A stretch of 64,000 nucleotides of DNA from Epilithonimonas arachidiradicis (GTDB taxonomy: Bacteria; Bacteroidota; Bacteroidia; Flavobacteriales; Weeksellaceae): assembly GCF_003610695.1 (NCBI RefSeq), contig NZ_RAQH01000006.1:124001-188000 (forward strand), given 5' to 3'. This document shows positions 8,737 through 17,155 of this stretch, piece after piece (the stretch's first letter is position 1; each line of letters starts with the position of its first letter). The notes below the pieces were generated by a model that was not told the DNA's origin, made no database searches, and worked only from the letters and a program-made list of their open reading frames with translations. Position numbers and translations under genes: made by a program.

Positions 8737-11640
8737 ATGAAGAAAATATTTACAGTTCTTTCTCTTTGTAATGGGATAATCTGGTCTTTTGCCCAATGGA
8801 GTCCAACAACAATGAAAGGGACAAAATCAAAAGAAACAAAAACTGCCAATTTCTATTCTCTTGATCTTAATTCTATCCGAGCAAAGCTGACGTCAGCACA
8901 ACCAACAGGAAAAAATAACAAACCGATTATTGTTGATTTGCCAACCTTAGGTGGAAAGATTGAGCAATTTGAAGTTTACAGTTTACCGGTTGTAGAAAAA
9001 TCTCTGGCAGATCGTTATCAACTTGGGTCATATGTGGGTGCCAAAGTAGGCGATCCTACCGTCTGGGTAAGATTCAGCGTGTCACCTTATGATTTACAAT
9101 CGATGATGTTCAGAGATGGAAAATATGAATTCATTGAACCATTGAATGCAGAAAAAACAGTTTATGGTGTTTTCCCAAAAACCGAAAAACAAAACGGAGA
9201 ACTTGCATTTTCTTGTTCTACTAATGAATCGCCAATCAGTAAAAATCAAATTAATCAATTAACAAAAAGTTCAGATTTTTCAAATTCGGTAACAGATTTT
9301 AGTAAAGCAAGCGATAAGAAATACAGAACTTACCGATTGGCAATCTCTGTGATTGGAGAGTATACACAATATTTCGGTGGCGTTCCACAGGCTTTTGCTG
9401 CGATTAATGCTACAGTAACAAGAGTCAATGGTGTCTTCGAGAAAGATTTTGCCATTCATCTGGACGTACAGGATTTTCCTCAGTTGATTTATACCAATCC
9501 TTCTACCGATCCTTATTCCAGCGCCAACGTCGGAATCGGAGGTGCTTGGAACCTGGAATTGCAACAGACTTTGACATCCGTTATTGGAAATGATGCTTAT
9601 GACATCGGGCATCTTTTTGGAAGAGCTGGAGGTTCCGGCTCTGCGGGAGATGTTGGTAATGTTTGCCGAAACCCATCCAGCAGTACAGATGCCAAATCCA
9701 AAGGCGCCGCTTTCAGTACGCCAAGATCAGGCGGTCCGGAAGGTGAAAGCTTTGATATTGATTTGGTAGCGCACGAGATGGGACATCAGTTTGGAGCAGA
9801 TCATACTTATTCTTTCGATATCCAGTCGGCGCCCAATGAGACTGCACACATGGAACCAGGTTCTGGATCAACTATTATGGGATATGCAGGGATTAGCAGC
9901 GGGACTTCGAATGTCCAGAATTACACGGATTCTTATTTCCATTCCAGAAGTGTAGAGCAGGTTCAGATTTATATTAATTCTCAAACTTGTGGAACGAGTA
10001 ATTCAATTGATAATAATCCACCAGTTGTTACTGCGCTGGCAAATAAAACCATTCCAAAAGGAACTGCTTTTGTGCTGACAGCCGATGCAACAGATGCAGA
10101 AAATAATCCATTAACTTACAGTTGGGAAGAATATGACTTGGCAAAAACTCCGGTCACGACTGTTATCGGAAATAACACAACAGGTGCAAAGTTCAGATCT
10201 TTTCCTGCTTCTAATTTGCCATACAGATTTTTCCCCAAATTAAATACAGTAATCGGTGGTAGCTTATCCAATGCTGCGGACTGGGAATCGGTTTCCGATG
10301 TTGAAAGAACGATGGATTTCCGTGTTTTGGTTAGAGATAACAATCCTGATGTCACACAGCAACAGACAGCAGTCGGGTCTCAAACCATCACAGTTGGGAA
10401 TGATGGACCTTTTAAAATGACAACGGCAAAAGTTTACAATAATGTTGCAAGTCCAGTTACTTGGGATGTGGTAAATACTAATGCTGCGCCTTACAATGTG
10501 TCGAATGTTAAGATTGATTATTCAACAGATCAGGGTCTAACCTGGAATGTTTTGACTAATTCGACACCAAACGATGGATCCGAATTATTTGATTTCTCAG
10601 CGGTCACCTCGAATTCGCAAATTGTCGTGAGAGTTTCTGCTGTTGATAATGTATTTTATGCTTTAGGGAAAGTGGCTGTGTCTCATGTAGCTGCTTGTGA
10701 TGGCTCTGCACCGACTAATTTATTAGCTGTAAATGTTACACAAACTACGGCAACTATTGATTGGGATTTGGTTGCTGGAGCATCTTACACTTTAAGATAC
10801 AAAAAAACTTCAGAAAATAATTGGACAGTTGTTAATAATATTAATACCAATCATTACGACCTATCTCAATTAGAAATCAATAAATCTTATGATGTGAATG
10901 TAGCAGCAGTTTGTAGTGGAACAACGGGAGAATTTGCTCAAAAAACATTCTTTACCAGCGCCTATAATTATTGTGCTGCAGCTTCAACGTACCTGTTTTC
11001 TGAGAAGATTTCTAATGTGAATTTTGCAGATATCAACAACAGTTCTACATCCAATGTGGGTTACGAAGATTTCTCGAACGTTGTTGGAAATGTAACACCA
11101 GGCAAAAGTTATAGTTTTACGGCGTCTTCATCTACCGGTTCCTCGGATTATGATCAGGTTCTTGTTTGGATAGATCTTAATCAGGATGGCGATTTTGATG
11201 ATGCTGGCGAGAAGGTTTTAACTTCCAGTTACAAAACATCGCCTTGGACAGGTGTTATTACAATTCCTGCATCTGCATTAGCTGGCAGAACCAAAATGAG
11301 AGTCCGTCTTTACGGCGCAATCTCTAATCCGAATACTACACCGTGCGGAGATTCTTATTACGGGCAAGTCGAGGATTACACTTTGAATATCGGACAGTTA
11401 AGCGCTTCTGATGTTGATAAAATTGCTATCCAATATTACCCGAATCCGGTTGATGAGGTTTTAACCGTCTCATCTGATAGAAAGATTAATCAGATTTCAG
11501 TTTACAATGTAACAGGGCAATTGCTGCAGGAAGTTAATGATACTAATGTCATTAATTTGAGCAAATTATCTTCAGGCGTTTACTTTGTGAAAGCAATTGT
11601 GGAGGGTAAAACAGAGACGACAAAAATTATAAAGAAGTAA
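8737..11640 (+). CDS. T9SS-secreted reprolysin-type zinc metalloprotease
   Basis: 967 residues. A signal peptide (about 1-19) is followed by a propeptide-like N-terminal region and a metzincin domain with the zinc motif HEMGHQFGADH (H346, E347, H350, G353, H356) and a downstream Met-turn-like IMGYAG. A cadherin/Ig-like region (about 430-640), a fibronectin type III domain (about 655-740), a GEVED domain (about 745-885, ending GQVEDYTLNI) and a type A sorting domain (last 70 residues) complete the chain. The family is secreted peptidase M12B-like (reprolysin). All zinc ligands are present, so activity is expected. Substrates are unknown. Confidence 0.9.
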   Translation: MKKIFTVLSLCNGIIWSFAQWSPTTMKGTKSKETKTANFYSLDLNSIRAKLTSAQPTGKNNKPIIVDLPTLGGKIEQFEVYSLPVVEKSLADRYQLGSYVGAKVGDPTVWVRFSVSPYDLQSMMFRDGKYEFIEPLNAEKTVYGVFPKTEKQNGELAFSCSTNESPISKNQINQLTKSSDFSNSVTDFSKASDKKYRTYRLAISVIGEYTQYFGGVPQAFAAINATVTRVNGVFEKDFAIHLDVQDFPQLIYTNPSTDPYSSANVGIGGAWNLELQQTLTSVIGNDAYDIGHLFGRAGGSGSAGDVGNVCRNPSSSTDAKSKGAAFSTPRSGGPEGESFDIDLVAHEMGHQFGADHTYSFDIQSAPNETAHMEPGSGSTIMGYAGISSGTSNVQNYTDSYFHSRSVEQVQIYINSQTCGTSNSIDNNPPVVTALANKTIPKGTAFVLTADATDAENNPLTYSWEEYDLAKTPVTTVIGNNTTGAKFRSFPASNLPYRFFPKLNTVIGGSLSNAADWESVSDVERTMDFRVLVRDNNPDVTQQQTAVGSQTITVGNDGPFKMTTAKVYNNVASPVTWDVVNTNAAPYNVSNVKIDYSTDQGLTWNVLTNSTPNDGSELFDFSAVTSNSQIVVRVSAVDNVFYALGKVAVSHVAACDGSAPTNLLAVNVTQTTATIDWDLVAGASYTLRYKKTSENNWTVVNNINTNHYDLSQLEINKSYDVNVAAVCSGTTGEFAQKTFFTSAYNYCAAASTYLFSEKISNVNFADINNSSTSNVGYEDFSNVVGNVTPGKSYSFTASSSTGSSDYDQVLVWIDLNQDGDFDDAGEKVLTSSYKTSPWTGVITIPASALAGRTKMRVRLYGAISNPNTTPCGDSYYGQVEDYTLNIGQLSASDVDKIAIQYYPNPVDEVLTVSSDRKINQISVYNVTGQLLQEVNDTNVINLSKLSSGVYFVKAIVEGKTETTKIIKK

Positions 11641-11665
11641 AGTTTATCATAATTGTGTTTTTATT

Positions 11666-11704
11666 AAACGAGGCTGATCCATTAAGGAAAAGCCTCGTTT
11701 TTTT
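11666..11704 (+). terminator. Strong hairpin terminator after the metalloprotease gene
   Basis: A perfect 10-bp stem (11666-11675 with 11691-11700) and a T-tract. The core ACGAGGCTGATC resembles ACGAGGTTGATC of the terminator after the previous gene. Confidence 0.85.
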
Positions 11705-11732
11705 ATGATTCAAAGATATCATAGAATAAAGC

Positions 11733-11831
11733 TTCGCATCGGTCGAGTCTTCTCTGCGCAGAGACGAAGCGATGGGTGCGCAGTCATCGAGTGAAACCTG
11801 CGCAGTGATTGGTCAGTCTCTGCGCAGGTTT
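11733..11831. repeat. 22-bp-periodic GC-rich repeat with TGCGCAG core
   Basis: TGCGCAG occurs at 11755, 11777, 11799 and 11821, exactly 22 bp apart each time, with a degenerate fifth unit at 11733 (TTCGCAT). The unit interiors share only parts, such as CGAGT at positions 12-16 in the 11733 and 11777 units. The core contains the palindrome TGCGCA, so several hairpins are possible: an 11-bp stem (11794-11804 with 11821-11831) followed by five T residues could stop + strand transcription. The array fills the gap between converging genes and is GC-rich compared with its surroundings. Origin and role are unknown. Confidence 0.65.
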
Positions 11832-11838
11832 TTATGTA

Positions 11839-13485
11839 TTACTTTTTGGTGTAGTTGTAAGTTTTTCCGTTTTGGATTAATTGTAACTGATTCGGTAAGA
11901 AAACTACTTCAATTTTTGCAGGAGCAAATTTGAACTGATCTTTATCAACATATTCTAATGGAAATGCAGATTGTCCTTTTCCCTGCGCCAATAATTGGTC
12001 ACCTTCCGAATAGATTTTCAAATCCATAGCGATATCAGGCGAAGTGTAATCGCCAATATATTTTTGGAGTTTTTCAGGTATTTTAGTTTGAGTTCCAAAT
12101 TTCGGATATTCATAATCTAAATCATAAATCAAGCTCAGGATACCGATCGCCAGATTATTATGTGGAAATTCTTCTCCATTAATAATCATCGAAACCGAAT
12201 AATCGTCTTTCGTATTATAAGATGTAATCGAGTGGCTTCCGGCTGTATCGCCGCCGTGCCCAAAAGAAACCTGATTGTAAAACGGGACAGGCATTATTCC
12301 TAATCCGAATTTTAGATCTGAACTTGGTTTCGGCAGCATCTTTTCCAGCGTTTCTTTTTTCACAAATTTATTATCGAACAAGGCATTAATAAAAAGATTG
12401 AGGTCGTAAGATGTAGAAACAAGATCGCCCAAACCGATACAGTTATGGAAATCGAAATCCTCAATTTCTATCCAATCGCCATCTTTGTTTTCATAAGATT
12501 TGAAAACGTTTTTCGGATTATCAAGAACCGAAAAAGTATTCTTCATATTCGCTTTGCTTGTGATATTTTCTTTCAGAAGAACATTGTAAGGCTTCTTCGC
12601 CACTTTTTCCAAAATTCTGCTCAACAGATAATAGCCCGAATTGGAATATCTTGTCTTTTCTCCCGGCTCAAACTCAACACCTTGTGCTTTGATGGTGTCA
12701 AGAATTGCTTTGTCTCCCACAGGTTTTTTGAAAAGCCATTGGTAATGTTCTCCAGCATAATCGCCTAAACCGCTGGTGTGATTCATTAGTTTTTCGATGG
12801 TGATTTTGTCTGCATTTGGGATTTCAGGATAATATTTGGACAGCTTGTCGTTGATGTTTAGTTTTCCTTTTTCTACCTGTTGCATCAGCATCACAGCAGT
12901 AAACAATTTGCTGATAGATCCAACCTGATATTGTGTGTTGGGATTCCATTTGACATTTGGTAATTGATCTTGCCCAAAATTTCTTTGGTAAATTTCTTTC
13001 CCTTTCCTGAAAATCGAAATACTTCCAACAGACTGTTTGTTCGCTGTTAAGTAGTTTAAGAAATCATCAATTTTCTTTGTATTGATTTCCCTATTGCCGA
13101 TGTCTTTAATCTTTTCATCATTTGTACTTGGTTTTTCCGTTCCGTCATTTCGATAAAGATTTAATGGAAACGATCTTGAATTCTGTTCGAATATTCCTTC
13201 AAAATGGTTGGTTTTGTATTGGCCTTTGTAAGACGCTTTCAGCTCATTCATTTCAAAAATCAATTCATTATTACTGAATTCGGTTTTATCAACCTTGATA
13301 ATTTTGTCTCCCTGTTTTGGGCTTCTAGCAGTAGAAACGTAAGTGTTATTTTCTTTTTTAATATCAAGAATCAGTGGCAGTTTCATTGCTCCTAAATCGA
13401 TTTCTCCTCTCCAGGAACCTGTTAATTCTTGGGCGTAAAAAGTCTGTGCTAATAAAATCAGCACCAATAAAAATTTGGTTTTCAT
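11839..13485 (-). CDS. Secreted serine hydrolase, beta-lactamase/class C (S12) family
   Basis: 548 residues: signal peptide MKTKFLLVLILLAQTFYAQ, an N-terminal lipocalin-like or beta domain (to about residue 115), the S12 hydrolase domain (about 140-450), and a C-terminal beta domain. The three active-site motifs are visible: SISK (S190 nucleophile, K193), YSN (Y280, N282) and HGG (410-412, replacing KTG). The family includes D-aminopeptidases, esterases and penicillin-binding-like proteins; this sequence does not indicate a true beta-lactamase. It is the last gene of a minus-strand operon, 13 bp after the membrane protein gene. Confidence 0.85.
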   Translation of the reverse strand: MKTKFLLVLILLAQTFYAQELTGSWRGEIDLGAMKLPLILDIKKENNTYVSTARSPKQGDKIIKVDKTEFSNNELIFEMNELKASYKGQYKTNHFEGIFEQNSRSFPLNLYRNDGTEKPSTNDEKIKDIGNREINTKKIDDFLNYLTANKQSVGSISIFRKGKEIYQRNFGQDQLPNVKWNPNTQYQVGSISKLFTAVMLMQQVEKGKLNINDKLSKYYPEIPNADKITIEKLMNHTSGLGDYAGEHYQWLFKKPVGDKAILDTIKAQGVEFEPGEKTRYSNSGYYLLSRILEKVAKKPYNVLLKENITSKANMKNTFSVLDNPKNVFKSYENKDGDWIEIEDFDFHNCIGLGDLVSTSYDLNLFINALFDNKFVKKETLEKMLPKPSSDLKFGLGIMPVPFYNQVSFGHGGDTAGSHSITSYNTKDDYSVSMIINGEEFPHNNLAIGILSLIYDLDYEYPKFGTQTKIPEKLQKYIGDYTSPDIAMDLKIYSEGDQLLAQGKGQSAFPLEYVDKDQFKFAPAKIEVVFLPNQLQLIQNGKTYNYTKK

Positions 13486-13498
13486 AGAATTATTTTGT

Positions 13499-14068
13499 TT
13501 AAAGAATGGTTTGACTAACGATTATTACGATTAATGAGACAACTGCGAAGAAGACAATGTGTTGCCACTTTTTAAGATTGGTAGCCGTCTTGAATCCGTT
13601 ATAATACAATACTAAGCTGTAAATCATAAATGGTAAAGTTGCTAATGCAAAAGCTGTAACCATGATCAAATTGATGGTTTCTACTTGATTCGGATCGCCA
13701 GCACTTTTTGTAATACTTTCGGTTGCGTTTTTCAAAAATGACATTCCCGAGATGGGCATTATTAAGATCAATGGAATGGCGGATATCAGAACAGTATTGA
13801 TGATATCGATGATTCTTGTTTTATTATTAAAGAATTTGGCAATAATAAAGAGAACAATGATTGCGAAAATATAACTTAAAGAATTGATTTTCAAAACATC
13901 CCAAATCGTTTGAGTGCCTTCCAGCCGGGAAAGGTGAAAAATACTGTCATTCACATTTCCAGCATAGTAGCAGGCAAAAATATTGAGGATAAAAAATACA
14001 ATTCCTACGATGAGAAGTTGGATATCATTAAATTTTCCAAAAGGATTAAAGATCGTTTTCCAGGTCAT
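13499..14068 (-). CDS. Multi-pass membrane protein, Yip1-like
   Basis: 189 residues with about five predicted membrane helices (for example LLIVGIVFFILNIFACYYAG, YIFAIIVLFIIAKFF and HIVFFAVVSLIVIIVS). The layout and the N-terminal segment TWKTIFNPFGKFNDIQ suggest a bacterial Yip1-domain protein, but the family assignment is tentative. The start at 14068 is preferred to an upstream ATG at 14110, because it follows the stop of the preceding gene by 4 bp and avoids an unneeded overlap. It lies between a DUF2089-like protein and a secreted serine hydrolase; role unknown. Confidence 0.65.
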   Translation of the reverse strand: MTWKTIFNPFGKFNDIQLLIVGIVFFILNIFACYYAGNVNDSIFHLSRLEGTQTIWDVLKINSLSYIFAIIVLFIIAKFFNNKTRIIDIINTVLISAIPLILIMPISGMSFLKNATESITKSAGDPNQVETINLIMVTAFALATLPFMIYSLVLYYNGFKTATNLKKWQHIVFFAVVSLIVIIVSQTIL

Positions 14069-14072
14069 GGTT

Positions 14073-14339
14073 TTAGTTTTGAAGTTTTTTGACTTTTTCG
14101 ATGAGGTCATCCATTTTATTTCTCATAGTAGGGTAAGACAATTCGGCTTGCTTTGCCATTTCCTTGATGCTTCCGCTGGAGAGGAAAAAGTTGAGAATAA
14201 AGTCCTGATCATCCCTGCTCAGTTTCAAAAGTGTAGGAAGTTCATAATCGCCATTGACTTGTGTAGCGCAAGAAGGACATTTCATCTGACTTACATTCAG
14301 AGTATGATCACAACTTGGACAGATAATGGGAAGTTTCAT
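14073..14339 (-). CDS. DUF2089-like zinc-ribbon/HTH protein
   Basis: 88 residues: two CPxC pairs at the N-terminus (CPSC at about 8-11 and CPSC at about 21-24) form a zinc ribbon, followed by a helical region (LLKLSRDDQDFILNFFLSSGSIKEMAKQAELSYPTMRNKMDDLIEKV) with a clear helix-turn-helix look. This matches DUF2089-type proteins, which are thought to be small DNA-binding regulators. It is the first gene of a three-gene minus-strand operon and may autoregulate it (inference). Confidence 0.75.
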   Translation of the reverse strand: MKLPIICPSCDHTLNVSQMKCPSCATQVNGDYELPTLLKLSRDDQDFILNFFLSSGSIKEMAKQAELSYPTMRNKMDDLIEKVKKLQN

Positions 14340-14435
14340 TTAGTTTAATTTTGTTTTACAAATGTAATAATAATTTTAATAAAGTTAAAAAATATTTTAA
14401 TTTTATTAAAAATTAATTTGAAATAGAAAATAAAA

Positions 14436-14457
14436 AAACTTCCAGCAATGGAAGTTT
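14436..14457 (-). terminator. Hairpin terminator downstream of the 14483-15187 gene
   Basis: A perfect 9-bp stem (14436-14444 with 14449-14457), GCAA loop, and a T-tract on the minus strand. Confidence 0.8.
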
Positions 14458-14482
14458 AAGTGATTATAATCAAGTGTTATGT

Positions 14483-15187
14483 TTAATTTGATATTTTAGA
14501 TTGGTCTTTAGGTTTCACATAATCGCTATAGCTTATTGGAGAATATACTTTCTGCTCCACGATATTCTTAGAAGCTTTCCAGTAATTGGCGTCAAATTTT
14601 TTGGATAATGTAATAGAGCACAAAAGTACTTTGTTACTAATTTTAAGTTTTACAGTAGTAATGTAATTATTTTCAGAATAAGTGAATTGCGGAATCTTCT
14701 CTGTGGATTCGCTGGTTTCACCATTGGCATAAGTTACAGTCCATTTGTAAAGATAATCTCCGGAATTAGCGTTTGGAAAGAACGAAATAATGGATTCGCT
14801 TACTTTCACATCTTTGAAATCATCGATATTGATGCCACAGCTATTATCGAGAAGATTCTGCTGAAGGCTTTGCTTCGGATCTACAATTTCAATATTTTTT
14901 TCGCATAGCACAACGCCATTATCCGTTAAGATAGAAACCGAGATGGTGCTTTTACCATAGCTTTTCCCCGCCAGATTTACACTTTTCAGTTTGTTATTGC
15001 CTTCAATCTTTACAACCTGTTCGTTGGACGATTTCCAGGAATAGCATTCATCACATTGTGCATTGGCACCAACCGTAATGGTTGTGATCTCGTTAAGCGT
15101 TGGAATTTTACTTGGAGTAATGGCACATTGACCGTGCAAGTTGGTGATTGCCAGGAAACCGGCAATCGGGATAAATAAATTTTTCAT
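14483..15187 (-). CDS. Secreted protein of unknown function
   Basis: 234 residues with a signal peptide (MKNLFIPIAGFLAITNLHGQ). The mature part starts with CAITPSKIP and has several Cys residues, including a CDEC pair, and a beta-rich Ig-like character (SWKSSNEQVVKIEG, KSTISVSILTDNG, DYLYKWTVTYANGE). No sorting domain or lipobox is present, so it is probably periplasmic or secreted by an unknown route. The start at 15187 places the signal peptide at the N-terminus; an earlier ATG at 15208 is possible. No family recognised. Confidence 0.65.
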   Translation of the reverse strand: MKNLFIPIAGFLAITNLHGQCAITPSKIPTLNEITTITVGANAQCDECYSWKSSNEQVVKIEGNNKLKSVNLAGKSYGKSTISVSILTDNGVVLCEKNIEIVDPKQSLQQNLLDNSCGINIDDFKDVKVSESIISFFPNANSGDYLYKWTVTYANGETSESTEKIPQFTYSENNYITTVKLKISNKVLLCSITLSKKFDANYWKASKNIVEQKVYSPISYSDYVKPKDQSKISN

Positions 15188-15222
15188 CTTTATAAGTGTG
15201 TCTTGCAAAGATAAAATAAATT

Positions 15223-16851
15223 TTATACTTGAATCACACCTAGATTAAATTTTTCTGTAATTGGAGAATGATTAGCCGCTTCTATTCCCATACTGATCCA
15301 TTTTCTGGTATCGAGAGGGTTAATGATAGCATCTGTCCAAAGCCTTGCTGCGGCGTAAGTCGGCTGGATTTGTTTGTTGTAATCTTTCAGAATTTTGTCA
15401 AGAATTTCTTTTCGTTCTTCTTCCGAGATTTCCTTTCCTTGTTTTTTAAGTGAAGATTCCTGGATTTGTAATAAAACATTTCCTGCCTGCGAACCTCCCA
15501 TCACGGCTAATTCTGCCCACGGCCAAGCAACAATCAATCTTGGGTCATAAGCTTTTCCGCACATCGCGTAATTTCCTGCGCCATAAGAATTTCCTGTAAT
15601 CACAGTGAATTTCGGAACCACAGAATTAGAAACTGCGTTTACCATTTTGGCACCGTCTTTTATGATGCCGCCTTGTTCGGATTTTGATCCCACCATAAAG
15701 CCTGTAACATCCTGAAGAAAAACCAACGGAATTTTTCTTTGATTACAATTAGCAATAAAACGTGTTGCTTTATCAGCAGAATCAGAATAGATCACACCGC
15801 CGAATTGCATTTCACCTTTTCCGCTTTTTACGAGTTTTCTTTGGTTGGCAACAATTCCAACGCTCCAGCCATCGATTCTGGCAGTTGCACAAATGATGCT
15901 TTTACCATAATCTGGTTTATATTCTTCATATTCAGAATTATCTACAAGACATTTGATGATTTCAAAAGTGTCATATTGCTCAGATCTCACAGCTGGCATT
16001 ATTCCAAAGATATTCTCCGGATTTTCTTTTGGAGGAAAACTTTCGGTTCTGTCAAAACCTGCTTTCTCAAAATCTCCAACAGATTTCATTATATTTTTAA
16101 TTCGATCCAAAGCATCTTTGTCATCTTTGGCTTTATAATCTGTAACACCGGAAATTTCACAATGTGTTGTGGCGCCTCCAAGAGTTTCATTATCGATATT
16201 TTCGCCGATTGCTGCTTTTACGAGATAACTTCCTGCTAAGAAAATACTTCCGGTTTTGTCCACAATCATTGCTTCATCACTCATAATCGGGAGATAAGCG
16301 CCGCCAGCAACACAGCTTCCCATAATCGCAGAAATCTGAATAATCCCTGCAGAACTCATTTTCGCATTATTTCTGAAAATCCTGCCAAACATCTCTTTGT
16401 CTGGGAAAATTTCATCTTGCATTGGCAAATAAACACCGGCAGAATCCACCAAATAAATGATTGGTAAACGGTTTTCCATCGCAATTTCCTGAGCTCTTAG
16501 ATTTTTCTTCCCTGTAATTGGGAACCAAGCTCCAGCTTTCACAGTCGCATCGTTGGCAACAACAATACACTGTTTGCCAGCAATGTATCCGATTTTTACA
16601 ACCACGCCGCCAGCTGGACATCCGCCTTCTTTCTCATACATCTCGTAACCTGCAAATGCACCGATTTCTATGGTGTCAGAATTCTTATCAAAAAGATATT
16701 CTAAACGTTCTCTAGCCGTCATTTTTCCTTGATCACGTTGTTTTTGAAGCGCTTTTTCGCCGCCTCCCAATTTGATTTTGGACAAAATTTTCTTGGTATC
16801 AGAAAGTTTCAGTTTGTTGATATCTTCTCTTTTATTGAATTCTAAATCCAT
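15223..16851 (-). CDS. Acyl-CoA carboxylase beta subunit (methylcrotonyl-CoA carboxylase-like)
   Basis: 542 residues, the full length of a carboxyltransferase subunit with two crotonase-like halves. Recognisable are LGGGEKALQKQRDQGKMTAR at the N-terminus, VDSAGVYLPMQDEIFPD, the oxyanion-hole region GSCVAGGAYLPIMSDEA in the first half, and TGNSYGAGNYAMCG in the second. AYLPIMSDEA and the FPD segment favour methylcrotonyl-CoA or a related branched-chain acyl-CoA over propionyl-CoA, but the substrate is not certain. The biotin-carboxylase partner is not in this window. The complex carboxylates acyl-CoA in amino-acid or lipid catabolism. Confidence 0.88.
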   Translation of the reverse strand: MDLEFNKREDINKLKLSDTKKILSKIKLGGGEKALQKQRDQGKMTARERLEYLFDKNSDTIEIGAFAGYEMYEKEGGCPAGGVVVKIGYIAGKQCIVVANDATVKAGAWFPITGKKNLRAQEIAMENRLPIIYLVDSAGVYLPMQDEIFPDKEMFGRIFRNNAKMSSAGIIQISAIMGSCVAGGAYLPIMSDEAMIVDKTGSIFLAGSYLVKAAIGENIDNETLGGATTHCEISGVTDYKAKDDKDALDRIKNIMKSVGDFEKAGFDRTESFPPKENPENIFGIMPAVRSEQYDTFEIIKCLVDNSEYEEYKPDYGKSIICATARIDGWSVGIVANQRKLVKSGKGEMQFGGVIYSDSADKATRFIANCNQRKIPLVFLQDVTGFMVGSKSEQGGIIKDGAKMVNAVSNSVVPKFTVITGNSYGAGNYAMCGKAYDPRLIVAWPWAELAVMGGSQAGNVLLQIQESSLKKQGKEISEEERKEILDKILKDYNKQIQPTYAAARLWTDAIINPLDTRKWISMGIEAANHSPITEKFNLGVIQV

Positions 16852-17097
16852 AGGGTTTTCTTTGGGTCTAAAGATAAAATTTTTTGATTGATGGCAAAAC
16901 GAAAGAGTTTATTAATTGTATAATTGTATCGTGCTACTTTTAAAATTTAATATTACTTTTTGTAATATATCGCTGGATTTTCCGTTTGATTGATAAATGA
17001 AATAAATTTTTAGTTAGTTTATGTTTATTTTAATAAGTTTTCTTATTAGAGATCCGTATGATTTTTGTACGGATTTTTCATTCAGACATTCCAGATT
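16852..17097. other. Non-coding AT-rich interval with tandem hairpins
   Basis: This gap separates divergent genes. Towards its right end are two hairpins in a row on the + strand: TAATAAG-TTTT-CTTATTA (17031-17048) and ATCCGTA/TACGGAT (17052-17058, 17068-17074) followed by four T residues. No gene ends here on +, so the terminator-like structure has no obvious client; a short + strand RNA is possible. No convincing promoter was found for it. The remainder shows nothing recognisable. Confidence 0.45.
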
Positions 17098-17098
17098 A

Positions 17099-17132
17099 TT
17101 GGCTTCAAAACAAGAAAATTATCCTAATTTTG
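17099..17132 (+). promoter_or_regulatory. Promoter of the EamA/PorV operon (TTG, N23, TAATTTTG)
   Basis: A TTG at 17099-17101 and TAATTTTG at 17125-17132 match the Bacteroidetes -33/-7 elements, with 23 bp between, at the long end of the usual range. The ATG is 23 nt downstream. Confidence 0.6.
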
Positions 17133-17155
17133 CAAATTGAAAATCAATATTCCTA

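Noticed and set aside
11733-11831. Possible CRISPR array
   Set aside because: Conserved cores are only 7 bp with about 15-bp variable parts, there are no cas genes, and the units are degenerate.
11839-13485. Calling the serine hydrolase an antibiotic-resistance beta-lactamase
   Set aside because: It has the SxxK/YxN/HGG motifs of the broad S12 family, extra beta domains and the HGG variant; there is no specific sign of beta-lactamase activity.
15739-16239. 166-codon open frame antisense to the acyl-CoA carboxylase gene
   Set aside because: A shadow of a highly conserved carboxyltransferase gene; composition (Phe/Ser/Ile-rich) is typical of antisense translation.
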